A stretch of 64,000 nt of DNA from Desulfobacterium sp. (GTDB taxonomy: Bacteria; Desulfobacterota; Desulfobacteria; Desulfobacterales; Desulfobacteraceae). The notes below the pieces were generated by a model. That model ran no database searches. It was not told where the DNA came from and was given only the letters and a program-made list of their open reading frames with translations. Within the stretch, counting starts at the first letter, position 1, and the number at the start of each line of letters is the position of its first letter. Position numbers and translations under genes: made by a program. The DNA lies in the NCBI GenBank assembly GCA_016342325.1, contig JAEINR010000019.1, positions 23,829 through 87,828 of the forward strand. Reading direction: 5' to 3'. Of this stretch, positions 26,723-35,410 are shown in pieces.

Positions 26723-26764
26723 GCCGGAGCGCGTTTCCATGCGCTCCGGCTGTCACGTTTTTTT
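26723..26764 (+). terminator. Hairpin with T-tract between dsrB and dsrD, likely partial terminator
   Basis: GCCGGAGCGC at 26723-26732 pairs perfectly with GCGCTCCGGC at 26741-26750. Seven bases later a run of seven T (26758-26764) follows. The gap between stem and T tract is longer than in strong terminators, so some read-through to dsrD is likely. Confidence 0.7.
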
Positions 26765-26784
26765 AAATATATAGGGGTAACACC

Positions 26785-27042
26785 ATGAGCGATCTTCTCG
26801 ATAACAAAGAGGAAGCCCAGAAATTAGTCGTAGATTTTCTTACGAAAAAATCAAAAGCCAAGTCCAAATTCTACCTTAAGGACTTTTATAAACTTTTCCC
26901 CGATGACAAACCCAGGATGATCAAAAAGGTTGTCAACAACATGGTCACCGAGGAGATCCTTGAGTACTGGTCAAGCGGAAGCACGACCATGTACGGAATC
27001 AAGGGTGCTGGAAAGCAGTCTGCCACAGAAGGCGAAGATTAA
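26785..27042 (+). CDS. dsrD: DsrD
   Basis: 85 residues, close to the usual 78. It is a small basic winged-helix protein: VVDFLTKKSKAKSKFYLKDFYKLFP near 12-36, then RMIKKVVNNMVTEEILEYWSSGSTTMYGIKG. DsrD is found after dsrAB in sulfate reducers. It has been reported to speed up sulfite reduction by DsrAB. It lies 100 bp after dsrB and behind the hairpin, and 20 bp before dsrN. Confidence 0.95.
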   Translation: MSDLLDNKEEAQKLVVDFLTKKSKAKSKFYLKDFYKLFPDDKPRMIKKVVNNMVTEEILEYWSSGSTTMYGIKGAGKQSATEGED

Positions 27043-27062
27043 CAGGTTCAAGTAATAAAACC

Positions 27063-28517
27063 ATGCAGCAGATGAAAAAAACAGTTCCAGGCCTTGTCGT
27101 TGCAGGTTTGAGGGGCGGGTCCGGTAAAACTGTAATATCCCTGGGTATTGCAGCTGCATGGAGCAACTCCGAAATAGAGGTGGCTCCGTTCAAGAAGGGG
27201 CCAGACTATATCGATGCCGGCTGGCTGTCCCTAGCAGCCGGCCGGTCCTGCTACAACCTCGATACCTACCTTTGTACACCTCCCCAGGTCGAGCACAGCT
27301 TCTACTCCCATTGCAGGGATTGCGACATTTCCGTGGTCGAAGGTAACCGGGGCCTGTTTGACGGCATCGATCTTGAGGGGCGGACCAGCACGGCCGAGCT
27401 TGCAAAGCTTTTGAACCTTCCCGTCCTTCTTGTCCTCGACTGCACCAAGAGTACCCGGACCATGGCAGCCCTGCTCCTCGGGTGCATGCATTTTGATCCT
27501 GACCTTACCATTCTAGGGGTGGTTCTCAACCGTGTGGCAGGAAAGCGCCATGAGAACAAGGTCAGGGACAACATCAAACAGTTTTGCGACCTTCCTGTGT
27601 TTGGTTCGGTTCCCAAATTATCGGCCAGGGATTTTCCCGAGCGTCACATGGGGCTGGTTCCCATGGAGGAGCACTCCCTTGCCACGGATTCGGTGGCGGC
27701 AGCGGCAAAGGTGGCCCGGGACTACATCGACCTTGACAGGCTCCACCGGGCCTGCATGGAGATCGCTTCCCGGGTCCCATCCAGGGAGCCCCTTGAAAAC
27801 CCCGTTCCCGCCCGCCAGGTTCCAGCTACCGTTCCATCGGTTTCACCGCCGTCATTTTCCTCAAAAGTGGAAGTGGAGCCGCCTGTTGTCGGCATCATCA
27901 AGGATTCCGCGTTTCAGTTCTACTATCCTGACAACCTTGAAGCCCTGGAGGCCTGCGGCGCAAAGCTTGCGTATATCAGCCCGTTGACGGAGCGTGTCAT
28001 CCCCCATGTGGATGCCATTTACATGGGGGGCGGCTTTCCCGAGACCCATGCCCCCCAGCTCGCAGCCAACAAAGGATTTCGTGAAAGATTAAGGGAACTC
28101 GCCCGCCAGGGACTTCCCATCTATGCCGAGTGCGGGGGATTCATCTTCCTCGGAGAGAGTCTTCTCCTGGACGGCGTCTCCTATGACATGGCCGGGGTAC
28201 TTCCGGTTCATTTCGGCCTCTCAAATCGGCCGGTGGGACATGGGTATACCCAGGTGACGGTGGTGGCAGACAATCCCTATTTTAAGAAGGGGGAGACCAT
28301 CAGGGGCCATGAGTTCCGGTACTCCACCGTCCTTGATCTGGATCAGACCCAGGGCACCATGGCCTTTGCCATGGACCGGGGGAAGGGAATCGTCAACAAG
28401 CAGGACGGATTCTTCCGGGACAATGTGTTTGCCACCTACACTCACATCCTGGCTTCTGGAACCCCCTCCTGGGCCGAGTCGATCATCAGGCAGGCCTTGG
28501 CGTACAGAGACCGCTAA
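27063..28517 (+). CDS. dsrN: DsrN / cobyrinate a,c-diamide synthase family, glutamine amidotransferase
   Basis: 484 residues. The N-terminal MobB/BioD-like half has LRGGSGKTVISLGIAAAW (P-loop) near 18 and FKKGPDYIDAGWL near 43. The C-terminal class I amidotransferase domain has YAECGGFIFLGESLL with its catalytic Cys near 357 and the His in NPYF-GHEFRYST-type context near 415. CbiA-like proteins linked to dsr convert siroheme to the amidated siroheme of dissimilatory sulfite reductases, which is the role assigned to DsrN. CbiA for cobalamin synthesis cannot be fully excluded from sequence alone, but the dsr position argues for DsrN. Confidence 0.88.
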   Translation: MQQMKKTVPGLVVAGLRGGSGKTVISLGIAAAWSNSEIEVAPFKKGPDYIDAGWLSLAAGRSCYNLDTYLCTPPQVEHSFYSHCRDCDISVVEGNRGLFDGIDLEGRTSTAELAKLLNLPVLLVLDCTKSTRTMAALLLGCMHFDPDLTILGVVLNRVAGKRHENKVRDNIKQFCDLPVFGSVPKLSARDFPERHMGLVPMEEHSLATDSVAAAAKVARDYIDLDRLHRACMEIASRVPSREPLENPVPARQVPATVPSVSPPSFSSKVEVEPPVVGIIKDSAFQFYYPDNLEALEACGAKLAYISPLTERVIPHVDAIYMGGGFPETHAPQLAANKGFRERLRELARQGLPIYAECGGFIFLGESLLLDGVSYDMAGVLPVHFGLSNRPVGHGYTQVTVVADNPYFKKGETIRGHEFRYSTVLDLDQTQGTMAFAMDRGKGIVNKQDGFFRDNVFATYTHILASGTPSWAESIIRQALAYRDR

Positions 28518-28575
28518 ACCTTTCCTAGGTCCCTTTAAATTCCCGACCATTCATTATGACCGTCGCCCAATAAAA

Positions 28576-28609
28576 AAAGGGCTTTTCCGAACAAACGGAA
28601 AAGCCCTTT
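28576..28609 (-). terminator. Strong hairpin terminator between dsrN and cytochrome c3
   Basis: AAAGGGCTTTTCCG and its exact complement form a 14-bp stem with a 6-base loop. On the minus strand it is followed by TTTT, marking the end of the cytochrome transcript. The stem itself is A/T-flanked on both sides, so it may act on both converging genes. Confidence 0.82.
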
Positions 28610-28632
28610 GGAACGCCTAGGCGTGGTACTGA

Positions 28633-29097
28633 TTAATTCTTGGGATGGCAGGCCTTACAGGATGCAGGAGCAGGACCCTTGGTTCCCTTGGGATCCTTGG
28701 GATCTTTCAGGGATTTGTTGTGCGTCTTGTGGCAATCGATGCAGTTTGCGTGCATGGCGTCCTGCTGGTACTTCTTGATCTTGTCTTTTTTCTTGAGTTT
28801 CTCGCCCTTGACCTTTTCGGTCTCGGTGTGGCACTCTACACAGCGCTGAACATCGTCACCCATTTTGAGAGAAAGGGCTTTGCCCTTGTCATCATGGTGG
28901 CAATCGCCGCAGCTGATCTTGTAATCCTCAGCGTGCTTCTTGTGGGTAAACTCCACAAGGCCTTTCTTGTGGGTTGCGTATTCCTTTGTGTCCATGTTAA
29001 AGGTGTCAGCAACTTTGGTTCCAGCGTAGATACCAGTGGATGCAAACAAAATAGCCATTCCGGCTACCACTAGCAAAGTCAACAATTTCTTGCTCAT
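28633..29097 (-). CDS. Periplasmic tetraheme cytochrome c3
   Basis: 154 residues from the ATG at 29097; another ATG four codons earlier lies too close to the AAGGAG site. The signal peptide is MSKKLLTLLVVAGMAILFASTGIYA. Four CxxCH heme sites are visible: CGDCH, CVECH, CIDCH and CKACH. Extra His residues (FTHKKH, HHDD, HKTH) can serve as second ligands. A lysine-rich linker and a charged KDPKDPKGTKGP stretch lie between hemes 2 and 4. The protein carries electrons between hydrogenases and membrane complexes in sulfate reducers. It stands alone with its own terminator. Confidence 0.95.
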   Translation of the reverse strand: MSKKLLTLLVVAGMAILFASTGIYAGTKVADTFNMDTKEYATHKKGLVEFTHKKHAEDYKISCGDCHHDDKGKALSLKMGDDVQRCVECHTETEKVKGEKLKKKDKIKKYQQDAMHANCIDCHKTHNKSLKDPKDPKGTKGPAPASCKACHPKN

Positions 29098-29235
29098 AAT
29101 CCCATACACTCCTTTAATTGTTACAAGTTTAACGAATCTCTTATTGTCTCACAGCCGTCCAGCTGTTAAATCCCGTACGATTATTTGCGAACTGTATAAT
29201 AGAGGGTCAACCCCTGTCAATAATAAAAATTTAGG

Positions 29236-30012
29236 TTATTCGCTATCTTCTTCCACAGCGTCATCCTCCGGATCTTCTTCCGTGTCCGCTCTCTTTTTTT
29301 GAAACACCCTGGCACCCACGATGCTGATCTCGTAGAGGATCATCAGGGGGATGGCCATCATGATCTGGGTCACCACATCCGGGGGCGTGATGAGGGCGGA
29401 TCCGGTAAAGAAAATAAGCACGGCGTATTTCCGGTTCTTCTTGAGAAAAGCAACCGAGACAAGGCCCATCCGTGCCATGAAGGTGATGACCAGCGGCAGC
29501 TCAAACACGAACCCAAAGGCCAGCAGCATCTTGGAGGAAAATCCCAGATATTCTTTCATGGAGGGCATGGCCTGGATGGTGTCCGTGGAAAATCCCAGGA
29601 AGAACTGGAATCCATAGGGGAAGACCACAAAGTAGCCAAAGGAGGAACCGAGCATGAAGAAGACGACAGAGAGCATGACCACCGGGATCATGAACTTTTT
29701 CTCACTTCTGTAGAGGCCCGGGCTCACAAACATCCAGAACTCGTAGAAGAGGACCGGGGTGGCAAGGACGAGGCCGGTGAGAAGTGAGACCTTAAGGTAG
29801 GTGAAAAAGGCTTCCGGAAGCCCTGTGAATATCATCTTGTTGCCGGCCCCCAGGGCGGTCACCAAAGGGGCGGTCAGGAACTCGAACAGGCGCTCCTTAA
29901 AGCAGTAGGCAATGACAAATCCCACACCTACTGCAATGAAGGCCCGAACCAGCCTGTCCCTCAACTCTGTCAGATGTTCCGTGAGCGGGGTTCTTTCTTC
30001 TTCCTGGGTCAT
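29236..30012 (-). CDS. tatC: Twin-arginine translocase subunit TatC
   Basis: 258 residues with six membrane helices. Family marks are [20 protein letters not shown] at the start, [17 protein letters not shown] near 110 and [20 protein letters not shown] near 165. The C-terminal tail after helix six is Asp/Glu-rich ([15 protein letters not shown]). It is the core receptor for folded proteins with twin-arginine signals. Its start overlaps the tatA/B stop as ATGA. Confidence 0.96.
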   Translation of the reverse strand: MTQEEERTPLTEHLTELRDRLVRAFIAVGVGFVIAYCFKERLFEFLTAPLVTALGAGNKMIFTGLPEAFFTYLKVSLLTGLVLATPVLFYEFWMFVSPGLYRSEKKFMIPVVMLSVVFFMLGSSFGYFVVFPYGFQFFLGFSTDTIQAMPSMKEYLGFSSKMLLAFGFVFELPLVITFMARMGLVSVAFLKKNRKYAVLIFFTGSALITPPDVVTQIMMAIPLMILYEISIVGARVFQKKRADTEEDPEDDAVEEDSE

Positions 30013-30356
30013 TGCTTGGGCCCGTCCTTGTCCAGTTTGTCCGAGGGCACTCCCCCACCGTCCGAGGGCAATCCCTCACCGTCCGAGGGCACTCCCTCAC
30101 CGTCTGAGGGCTTGTCCTTATCGTCCAGGGGGGCCGTTGCCTCCTTGAGGGTGTCCCGTAAGGCTTTGGAGGGCTCCTCAAATGTCTTGACCGTCTCCTC
30201 CATGTCGATACTTCTCTTGAAATCCTGGGCAGCTCGCTTGAACTCGCCCATGGCCCGGCCCAGGGTTTTGGCAAGTTCGGGCAGCTTTTTCGGGCCGATC
30301 ACCATGAGGGCAATGGCCAGTATAAGAAGGATTTCAGGCATTCCTAAACCAAACAT
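30009..30356 (-). CDS. tatB: TatA/TatB-type translocase subunit
   Basis: 115 residues. One N-terminal membrane helix ([30 protein letters not shown]) is followed by an amphipathic helix with F-K-R pattern ([14 protein letters not shown]) typical of TatB/TatA. The longer C-terminal tail contains three to four copies of a seven-residue unit near PSDGEGV. It is coupled to tatC. Whether it acts as TatA or TatB is unresolved; the extended tail favours TatB. Confidence 0.88.
   Translation of the reverse strand: MFGLGMPEILLILAIALMVIGPKKLPELAKTLGRAMGEFKRAAQDFKRSIDMEETVKTFEEPSKALRDTLKEATAPLDDKDKPSDGEGVPSDGEGLPSDGGGVPSDKLDKDGPKQ
30039..30111 (-). repeat. 21-bp tandem repeat inside tatB tail
   Basis: Three complete 21-bp units (30039-30059, 30060-30080, 30081-30101) and half of a fourth start with GTCCGAGGGCA on the plus strand. 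On the coding strand they give PSDGEGV-type heptads. Units differ by only one or two bases, so they could gain or lose copies in frame. Confidence 0.85.
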
Positions 30357-30427
30357 TCTGTGGTTACTCCTTTATCAAAAAAAAATGTAAATTAACCCAA
30401 CCTTTTACAATATTGGACCTGGATGTG

Positions 30428-32011
30428 TCAAGAATGTGGGGTGTCCTTCTTTTTGGAATCCCTGGGCGGACGTCTCCGCTGGCGGTTCTGGGGCCTTTGG
30501 CCCCGGTCCTGGCCGGGTCTTTTTGCTGAGTTCGGTTTTTGGGGCGGTTTCGGTCGGGGGATTTTTTTGGGCTTTGGCAGGTTCGCCAGCATCGCCTCGT
30601 CAGGATATTCACACTCAAGCGCGTTGCCGAGGACTTTTTCTATCTCGGGAATGTAAAATGAGCTCATCTCATCGGCAAAACTGACCGACATGCCTTCGGC
30701 ACCGGCCCGTCCGGTACGGCCGATCCTATGGATATAGTGCTCCGGATCCTGGGGCAGGTCGTAGTTGATCACATGGCTGACCCCGTCGATGTGCAGTCCC
30801 CTTGCGGCAACATCCGTTGCCACGAGGATCCGCACTTTTCCGTTCCTGAAATCCTCAAGGGTTCTGAGCCGCTGTTTCTGGGAGACTTCCCCGGAAAGAA
30901 TCTCGCCGTTAAGGTCATATTGCTGGAGCTTGTGGGCAAGCTTCCGGGTGGCGTCCCGCCGGTTTACAAACACGATGACACGTTCGAGTTTTTCCCCGTG
31001 TACCAGGTTGTAGAGCAGGGGGAACTTCTCATCTTCCGTGACGATGTAGACCTTCTGGTTGATGGAGTCGGCCGCTGTTTTGTCCGGGTCGATCTCCACC
31101 ATGGCGGGATCAACGGTCCACTGGCTCGCCATGCGTAGGATCTCGGGGGCAAGGGTGGCACTGAAAAAGAGGGTCTGCCGATCCTTTTTGTGGGGGGTGG
31201 CGTAGATGATCTTCCGCATGTCCGGAATGAATCCCATGTCGAGCATGCGGTCCGCCTCATCCAGGACAAGGATCTCCACATTTCCCGCTTTTACAAGCTT
31301 CTGCTGCATGAAATCGATGAGCCGTCCAGGTGTGGCTGCGATGATGTCCACATGGCTTGATTTTAGCTGTTCCTGCTGTTTCTTGTAATCCATGCCGCCA
31401 AACACCGCGATGGTGCGAAGGGGGCAATAGCGTGTCAGGTCCTTGGCATCCTTTTCAATCTGGAGGACAAGCTCCCTTGTGGGCGCAAGGATCAATGCCC
31501 TGGGCGTCCCTTTGATGCGTTTTCCCTTGGGGGGATTCTGCAACAGTCTTGCAATGATGGTCACAAGGAAGGCCGCGCTTTTTCCCGTACCCGTCTGGGC
31601 CTTGGCCGTGGCGTCCCTGCCCTTGAGGGTGTAGGGAAGCACTTCCGCCTGGACCGGCATGCAGTAGTTAAATTTTTCCTGGGCAATGGCGTGCATGAGG
31701 TTCAAGGGTAGATCCAGATCGTGGAAGCGGGTTTTCCCTTCCACCACAGGTACCGGGAATTCGTCAAGGGTCCAGCGGGGTTTCTTGGGTGGCGGCGGGG
31801 CAGGGCGGGTTTTATCAACTGCTTGGGGCGGCGGCTGTTTTGCCATCGCTGGAGCAGGGTCCGGCTCCTTTGCTACCGCTGGAGCAGGGACCGGTTCCTT
31901 TTGTTGGGGGGTTGGTTGCTTGTCTTCTGTTTCGGGGATGACAGGTTGGGGTGTCGTTGCTGGATCTTGTTTGAAGATTTTCTTAACCAGCGAGGAGAAA
32001 AAGCGTATCAA
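30428..32011 (-). CDS. DEAD-box RNA helicase with Pro/Ala-rich N-terminal extension
   Basis: 527 residues. Residues 20-75 are a low-complexity Pro/Ala/Lys stretch with a repeated APAVAKEPDP-like unit. Helicase motifs are PVQAEVLPYTLKGRD (Q motif), AKAQTGTGKSAAF (I), PTRELVLQI (Ia), LVLDEADRML (DEAD, II), FFSATL (III), VIFVNRRD (IV), ILVATDVAARGLHID (V) and HRIGRTGRAG (VI). After motif VI the C-terminal tail is basic (KKIPRPKPPQKPNSAKRPGQDR in parts), suited to RNA contact. It would remodel ribosomes or mRNA; RhlE/RhlB are the closest types. Confidence 0.94.
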   Translation of the reverse strand: MIRFFSSLVKKIFKQDPATTPQPVIPETEDKQPTPQQKEPVPAPAVAKEPDPAPAMAKQPPPQAVDKTRPAPPPPKKPRWTLDEFPVPVVEGKTRFHDLDLPLNLMHAIAQEKFNYCMPVQAEVLPYTLKGRDATAKAQTGTGKSAAFLVTIIARLLQNPPKGKRIKGTPRALILAPTRELVLQIEKDAKDLTRYCPLRTIAVFGGMDYKKQQEQLKSSHVDIIAATPGRLIDFMQQKLVKAGNVEILVLDEADRMLDMGFIPDMRKIIYATPHKKDRQTLFFSATLAPEILRMASQWTVDPAMVEIDPDKTAADSINQKVYIVTEDEKFPLLYNLVHGEKLERVIVFVNRRDATRKLAHKLQQYDLNGEILSGEVSQKQRLRTLEDFRNGKVRILVATDVAARGLHIDGVSHVINYDLPQDPEHYIHRIGRTGRAGAEGMSVSFADEMSSFYIPEIEKVLGNALECEYPDEAMLANLPKPKKIPRPKPPQKPNSAKRPGQDRGQRPQNRQRRRPPRDSKKKDTPHS

Positions 32012-32107
32012 TACAGTTGGTTTCCTTTAACAGCCTTTCCGGGCACCCAGCTCTATCCGGGGGCGGTCCGAACCGGCCAGGGTTTGGCCTGGGCAAACAG
32101 GTCGGTT

Positions 32108-32148
32108 AAAAAGGGCGCCACGGCCAGCAGGCCGAATGGAGCCCTTTG
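32108..32148 (-). terminator. Terminator behind glpAB
   Basis: AAAGGGC and GCCCTTT form the outer stem (32110-32116 and 32141-32147), with an inner CGGCC/GGCCG stem. On the minus strand TTTTTAACC follows. It lies 94 bp past the glpB stop. Confidence 0.65.
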
Positions 32149-32241
32149 CGTCCATTTCTTTTTCTGTTGAGTGGAAACTGCAATGATTTCCATCTTAACT
32201 CAATCCCTATTTTTACCATTTCTGTCAGAGAAAGCAATAGC

Positions 32242-33519
32242 TCATTTGTTTGCTTTTTCAATGGCCTTGATGGCTGCAAAGGCAGTTGCAATGGCGACGC
32301 CCGATCCACATTTCATTCTCATCCAGTCTGAGCCGGCCAGGATGGCGCCTGCCACATGGAGATTTTTCACCGGTTTTTCCGGGGCTGGAACAAGGGGGGT
32401 GAAGTGATCATCGGTCTTTATGCCGGCCCTGTTCACAGGGTGGCCCTGGGGGGAGAACAGGTCGTTTCTGTGCCACTCTTCCCTTGTTTCCGGCTGCTCC
32501 ACCGGAAGGTCCATCAGGGTTTCTTGTATGCCCTGGCGGCTTGCCGTAAGGCCCTTGCCCAGGAAACGGCCCGTTGCCAGGAGCACGGCCTTTGAACGGA
32601 TGGTTTCAGGGGTGTTCCCCCCTGTGGTGATGGTGAAACCTGAATCGGTTTTTACATGGGTGACCATGGTGGAGAGGGTGCGGAACAATTTATTCTTTCC
32701 AAGTCCGCTGATGAAGGTCTCCTGGAGCCTGATTCCCGGCACCGATACCGGTGGGGTGGGAATCTCGAAAATGGGGCGTTCCAGGAGCTGTTCAAGCTCT
32801 GTGACGGCTTCACGGGAGCTGTACATGCCAAGGAGGGCGGGAAAACCGACGTAGGCGGCATCCTTGACAAAGGGCTTGATCCTGTTTGCCAGTTTGACCC
32901 GGTTGGCCGACAGGTCCAGGGCCCTGGCAACATGTTCGGGGTGGAGCTCTTCCAGGGCCTCGCTTCCAGGAAAGACAATGGTCTCGTGCCCCAGGTCCGG
33001 CCATCTGTCCGCCAGGGAGGAGGCGATCTGCCGGGCGCTGAAAAGCTTCATGCCGTCAAGGTCAACGATGAGGGTCGGGCTCTTTTTTTCCAGGGCGACC
33101 ACCCCGTTCCACATGGTCTCCGGCACGGCGTAGGTCTTTTTTATGGTGCCCACCGAGGTGATGACGTTGATGTTTTTACGGGCCGCCCGATGGTAGGGAA
33201 GCGCCTGGTCCTTGAGAAAGCCCAGAAGTTCTTCCATGGCGTTTTCAATATCAAGGTTGTCGACCTTTACCAGGGGATGGTTCGGAAGGTCCTTCCGGAC
33301 CCTGTCCAGGGCTTTCCAGGGGTCGTCCCACTCCTGGCCTGCCGGGTGAACCCCCATGAGATCCATGACTCCGCTTGCAAAATTCATGGCAGAGTGCTGG
33401 CCGATGAGGGTGGTTGAAATCCCCCGGTTCACGGCAAACAGGGCCGCTGCCATACCGGTCATGCCCGATCCGATGATGGTGAGCTCCGTGTGGATGGTGT
33501 CAGGTGCTTGGCTATTCAT
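32242..33519 (-). CDS. glpB: Anaerobic glycerol-3-phosphate dehydrogenase subunit B
   Basis: 425 residues, the family length. The FAD/FMN-binding start is LTIIGSGMTGMAAALFAVNRG near 13-33. Near the C-terminus there is NLHVAGAILAGSDWMRMKCGSGVAIATAFAA. GlpB with GlpA and the membrane anchor GlpC oxidises glycerol 3-phosphate and passes electrons to the quinone pool. It begins 12 bp after the glpA stop, just behind repeat copy A, with AGAGGAG before the ATG. No glpC is present in the window. Confidence 0.93.
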   Translation of the reverse strand: MNSQAPDTIHTELTIIGSGMTGMAAALFAVNRGISTTLIGQHSAMNFASGVMDLMGVHPAGQEWDDPWKALDRVRKDLPNHPLVKVDNLDIENAMEELLGFLKDQALPYHRAARKNINVITSVGTIKKTYAVPETMWNGVVALEKKSPTLIVDLDGMKLFSARQIASSLADRWPDLGHETIVFPGSEALEELHPEHVARALDLSANRVKLANRIKPFVKDAAYVGFPALLGMYSSREAVTELEQLLERPIFEIPTPPVSVPGIRLQETFISGLGKNKLFRTLSTMVTHVKTDSGFTITTGGNTPETIRSKAVLLATGRFLGKGLTASRQGIQETLMDLPVEQPETREEWHRNDLFSPQGHPVNRAGIKTDDHFTPLVPAPEKPVKNLHVAGAILAGSDWMRMKCGSGVAIATAFAAIKAIEKANK

Positions 33520-33525
33520 GGGACT

Positions 33526-33611
33526 CCTCTTCAGTTTCTTCGCTCTGATTGTCGTGTTGTTTTGGCAAGGGAATCCGAAACCTTTTTGGGTTCTGGCTTG
33601 TCCGGGTCAGG
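33526..33611 (-). repeat. Dispersed coding repeat, copy A (end of glpA, upstream of glpB)
   Basis: On the minus strand it reads GACCCGGACAAGCC, then CCTTGCCAAAACAACACGA and ends at the glpB ribosome site. It encodes the last residues of GlpA (DKPEPKKVSDSLAKTTRQ). The same blocks recur at 35411, 37725, 50563 and 54735. Confidence 0.85.
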
Positions 33612-35168
33612 TGTTGTAAGTTCAAGGTCAAACAGGCCGCAGTGCATGGCTTCGGTCAGCTCGGCCTGGACGAGCTGGTCTCCCCAGAAGATGGGCTTTT
33701 GGCCCTTCCAACGCTCGCTGAGAAACGCCTTGAGCTCATTGGCTCCGTCAGGGCCGGAAAGCCTGCCGTTGTTGTACATATGGGCCAGCACCCGGGTGCT
33801 GCAGAATGCTCCCTGGCAGGGGCCCTTGCCGAGTCTGCTCCGTTTTCCGATGTTGAGAAGATCCGGAGCCTGGCCGTTTTTTTCAAGCGCGTCTGCTAGG
33901 GCGTCCACGGTGCTTTCAGCGATCATTTCGCATTCGCAGAGAATTCGGTCTTTCTTGCCGGCCGGTTTCTGCATCCAAACCCGGGGAGCGATTCCGGGTT
34001 CAGTCCACTTGCCCTCCTGGGTGGAGGGAAGGGGCTCGGTCCGGGTTTTGCACGGGGTGGTGTTGCCCAGTCGTGCGGCCACAAGGTCGGCCGTTTTCTC
34101 GGCCATGAGCCTGAAGGTGGTCAGTTTGCCGCCGGTGATGGTTGCAAAATTATCAAGCCCTGTCTCCTGGTGGTCCAGGAGGACAAAGCTCCGACTCACG
34201 GACCGGTCGTCCCCCTTGCCCTGGCTCACAAGGGGACGGACCCCTGAGTAGGCCCGGATGTAGCGGGTGGTTTCCAGGGTGGGGATCATCTGGGCGCCCT
34301 GGGAAACGATGAGGTCGGTCTCGGCCACCGTGGGTCGGATCCGGTCCGGATCATTTACCCTTATGGAGGTGGTCCCGAGGATGGAGACCGTTCCGCCCGG
34401 TACGAGGATGTCTGCGTTGGACGGGGGCCTCAGGCGATTGATCACCCCTTCGGTCATCCTGGACTGGGTGACAAGCAGGGTCCCCATGGAATAGATGATC
34501 TCGGTGGCGGCACCCGCCAGGGCATCCACTTTGCCTGACCAGGCCCCTGCCGCATTGATCACCTGCCGGGGGTCTACGCTGAAGCGCTGGTGGGTGTGAA
34601 TGTTTTCAAGCCATACCCGGGTGATGCAGTGGTTGTCCTTTTCAAAGGCAACCACCTCGGTGTGGCAGAGCAGCTTGGATCCAAGGGCTTTTGCATGGGC
34701 GATGTTCTCAAGGGAAAGCATGAAGGGATCAATGGCGCCGTCCCGGACCCCAAAGGCGGCAATGAGTTTTTTCGAAAGCAGGGGTTCGGCTTCCATTGCC
34801 GTTTCAATTGAGATCGGTGTGGCGGAAATGCCGCTCCTGGCGCAGAATCCCTGGAATTCCCCCACATAGTTTTCATCGTCACCCTGGACAGCCGCAAACA
34901 TCCCGCCGCAGTCGTCAATGCAGTGGGGGGCGGTTTGTCTCAGGATCTTTCCCTCTTCCATGCACTCACGGGCACTTTCGCCGTCGTTGGCAACATAGCG
35001 GGCACCGCTGTGGAGAAGTCCGTGGTTTCCCCCGGAAGCCCCTGCATTGATATCCCCTTTTTCCACCAAAAGGCTTGTGATGCCACGCAGGGCAAGGTCC
35101 CTTGCGATCCCTGTTCCTGTGGCGCCGCCTCCTATGATCAAGACATCTGTCTCCACCGTTGCCTCCAT
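33531..35168 (-). CDS. glpA: Anaerobic glycerol-3-phosphate dehydrogenase subunit A
   Basis: 545 residues from ATG at 35168; the frame continues 32 codons upstream through likely regulatory DNA and I see no strong ribosome site for either start. The FAD fold starts ETDVLIIGGGATGTGIARDLALRG. A C-terminal BFD-like domain carries a possible [2Fe-2S] site: CECEMIAEST with GKGPCQGAFCSTRV near 448-490. The final residues DKPEPKKVSDSLAKTTRQSERRN come from a dispersed DNA repeat (copy A), so the C-terminus is non-standard. It is coupled with glpB and is divergent from the regulator at 35507. Confidence 0.93.
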   Translation of the reverse strand: MEATVETDVLIIGGGATGTGIARDLALRGITSLLVEKGDINAGASGGNHGLLHSGARYVANDGESARECMEEGKILRQTAPHCIDDCGGMFAAVQGDDENYVGEFQGFCARSGISATPISIETAMEAEPLLSKKLIAAFGVRDGAIDPFMLSLENIAHAKALGSKLLCHTEVVAFEKDNHCITRVWLENIHTHQRFSVDPRQVINAAGAWSGKVDALAGAATEIIYSMGTLLVTQSRMTEGVINRLRPPSNADILVPGGTVSILGTTSIRVNDPDRIRPTVAETDLIVSQGAQMIPTLETTRYIRAYSGVRPLVSQGKGDDRSVSRSFVLLDHQETGLDNFATITGGKLTTFRLMAEKTADLVAARLGNTTPCKTRTEPLPSTQEGKWTEPGIAPRVWMQKPAGKKDRILCECEMIAESTVDALADALEKNGQAPDLLNIGKRSRLGKGPCQGAFCSTRVLAHMYNNGRLSGPDGANELKAFLSERWKGQKPIFWGDQLVQAELTEAMHCGLFDLELTTPDPDKPEPKKVSDSLAKTTRQSERRN

Positions 35169-35227
35169 AAAAAAAATTAACGTTGACAGAATAATAACAC
35201 TTGCCTCCGGCTTTTTCAATACATGCT

Positions 35228-35265
35228 TTTTCGTTTTTTGACATGGGTTTTCGGTTTTTAACATT
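35228..35265. promoter_or_regulatory. Tandem 18-bp direct repeats upstream of glpA, probable GlpR operators
   Basis: TTTTCGTTTTTTGACATG (35228-35245) and TTTTCGGTTTTTAACATT (35248-35265) match at 15 of 18 positions, with start-to-start spacing of 20 bp (two helix turns). They lie 60-97 bp upstream of the chosen glpA start. Tandem direct sites of this size suit a DeoR-family tetramer. Confidence 0.55.
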
Positions 35266-35410
35266 AAGAGGCAATTTCTTGATTTTCAAAGGGATATTTC
35301 TAACCCTGTGCCGACCGATTACCGCGTTGGTGTAACGGTTTTTGACTGGGGCGTCTTTACAATTCAGGCTGGGATTGGTACACAAATTATAAATTGACAG
35401 CAGGTTTCCT

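Noticed and set aside
27063..28517. Assigning this gene to cobalamin synthesis (cbiA/cobB)
   Set aside because: The family is shared, but no other cobalamin gene is near and it follows dsrABD, where the siroheme amidase DsrN is expected.
30100..30120. A further copy of the dispersed repeat at GGGCTTGTCC in tatB
   Set aside because: Only ten bases match. The other blocks (CTTGCCAAAA, CAGAGC) are absent.
35168..35264. Longer N-terminus for GlpA
   Set aside because: The extra 32 codons include the operator-like repeats and do not resemble GlpA. The FAD motif is at the usual place with the shorter start.
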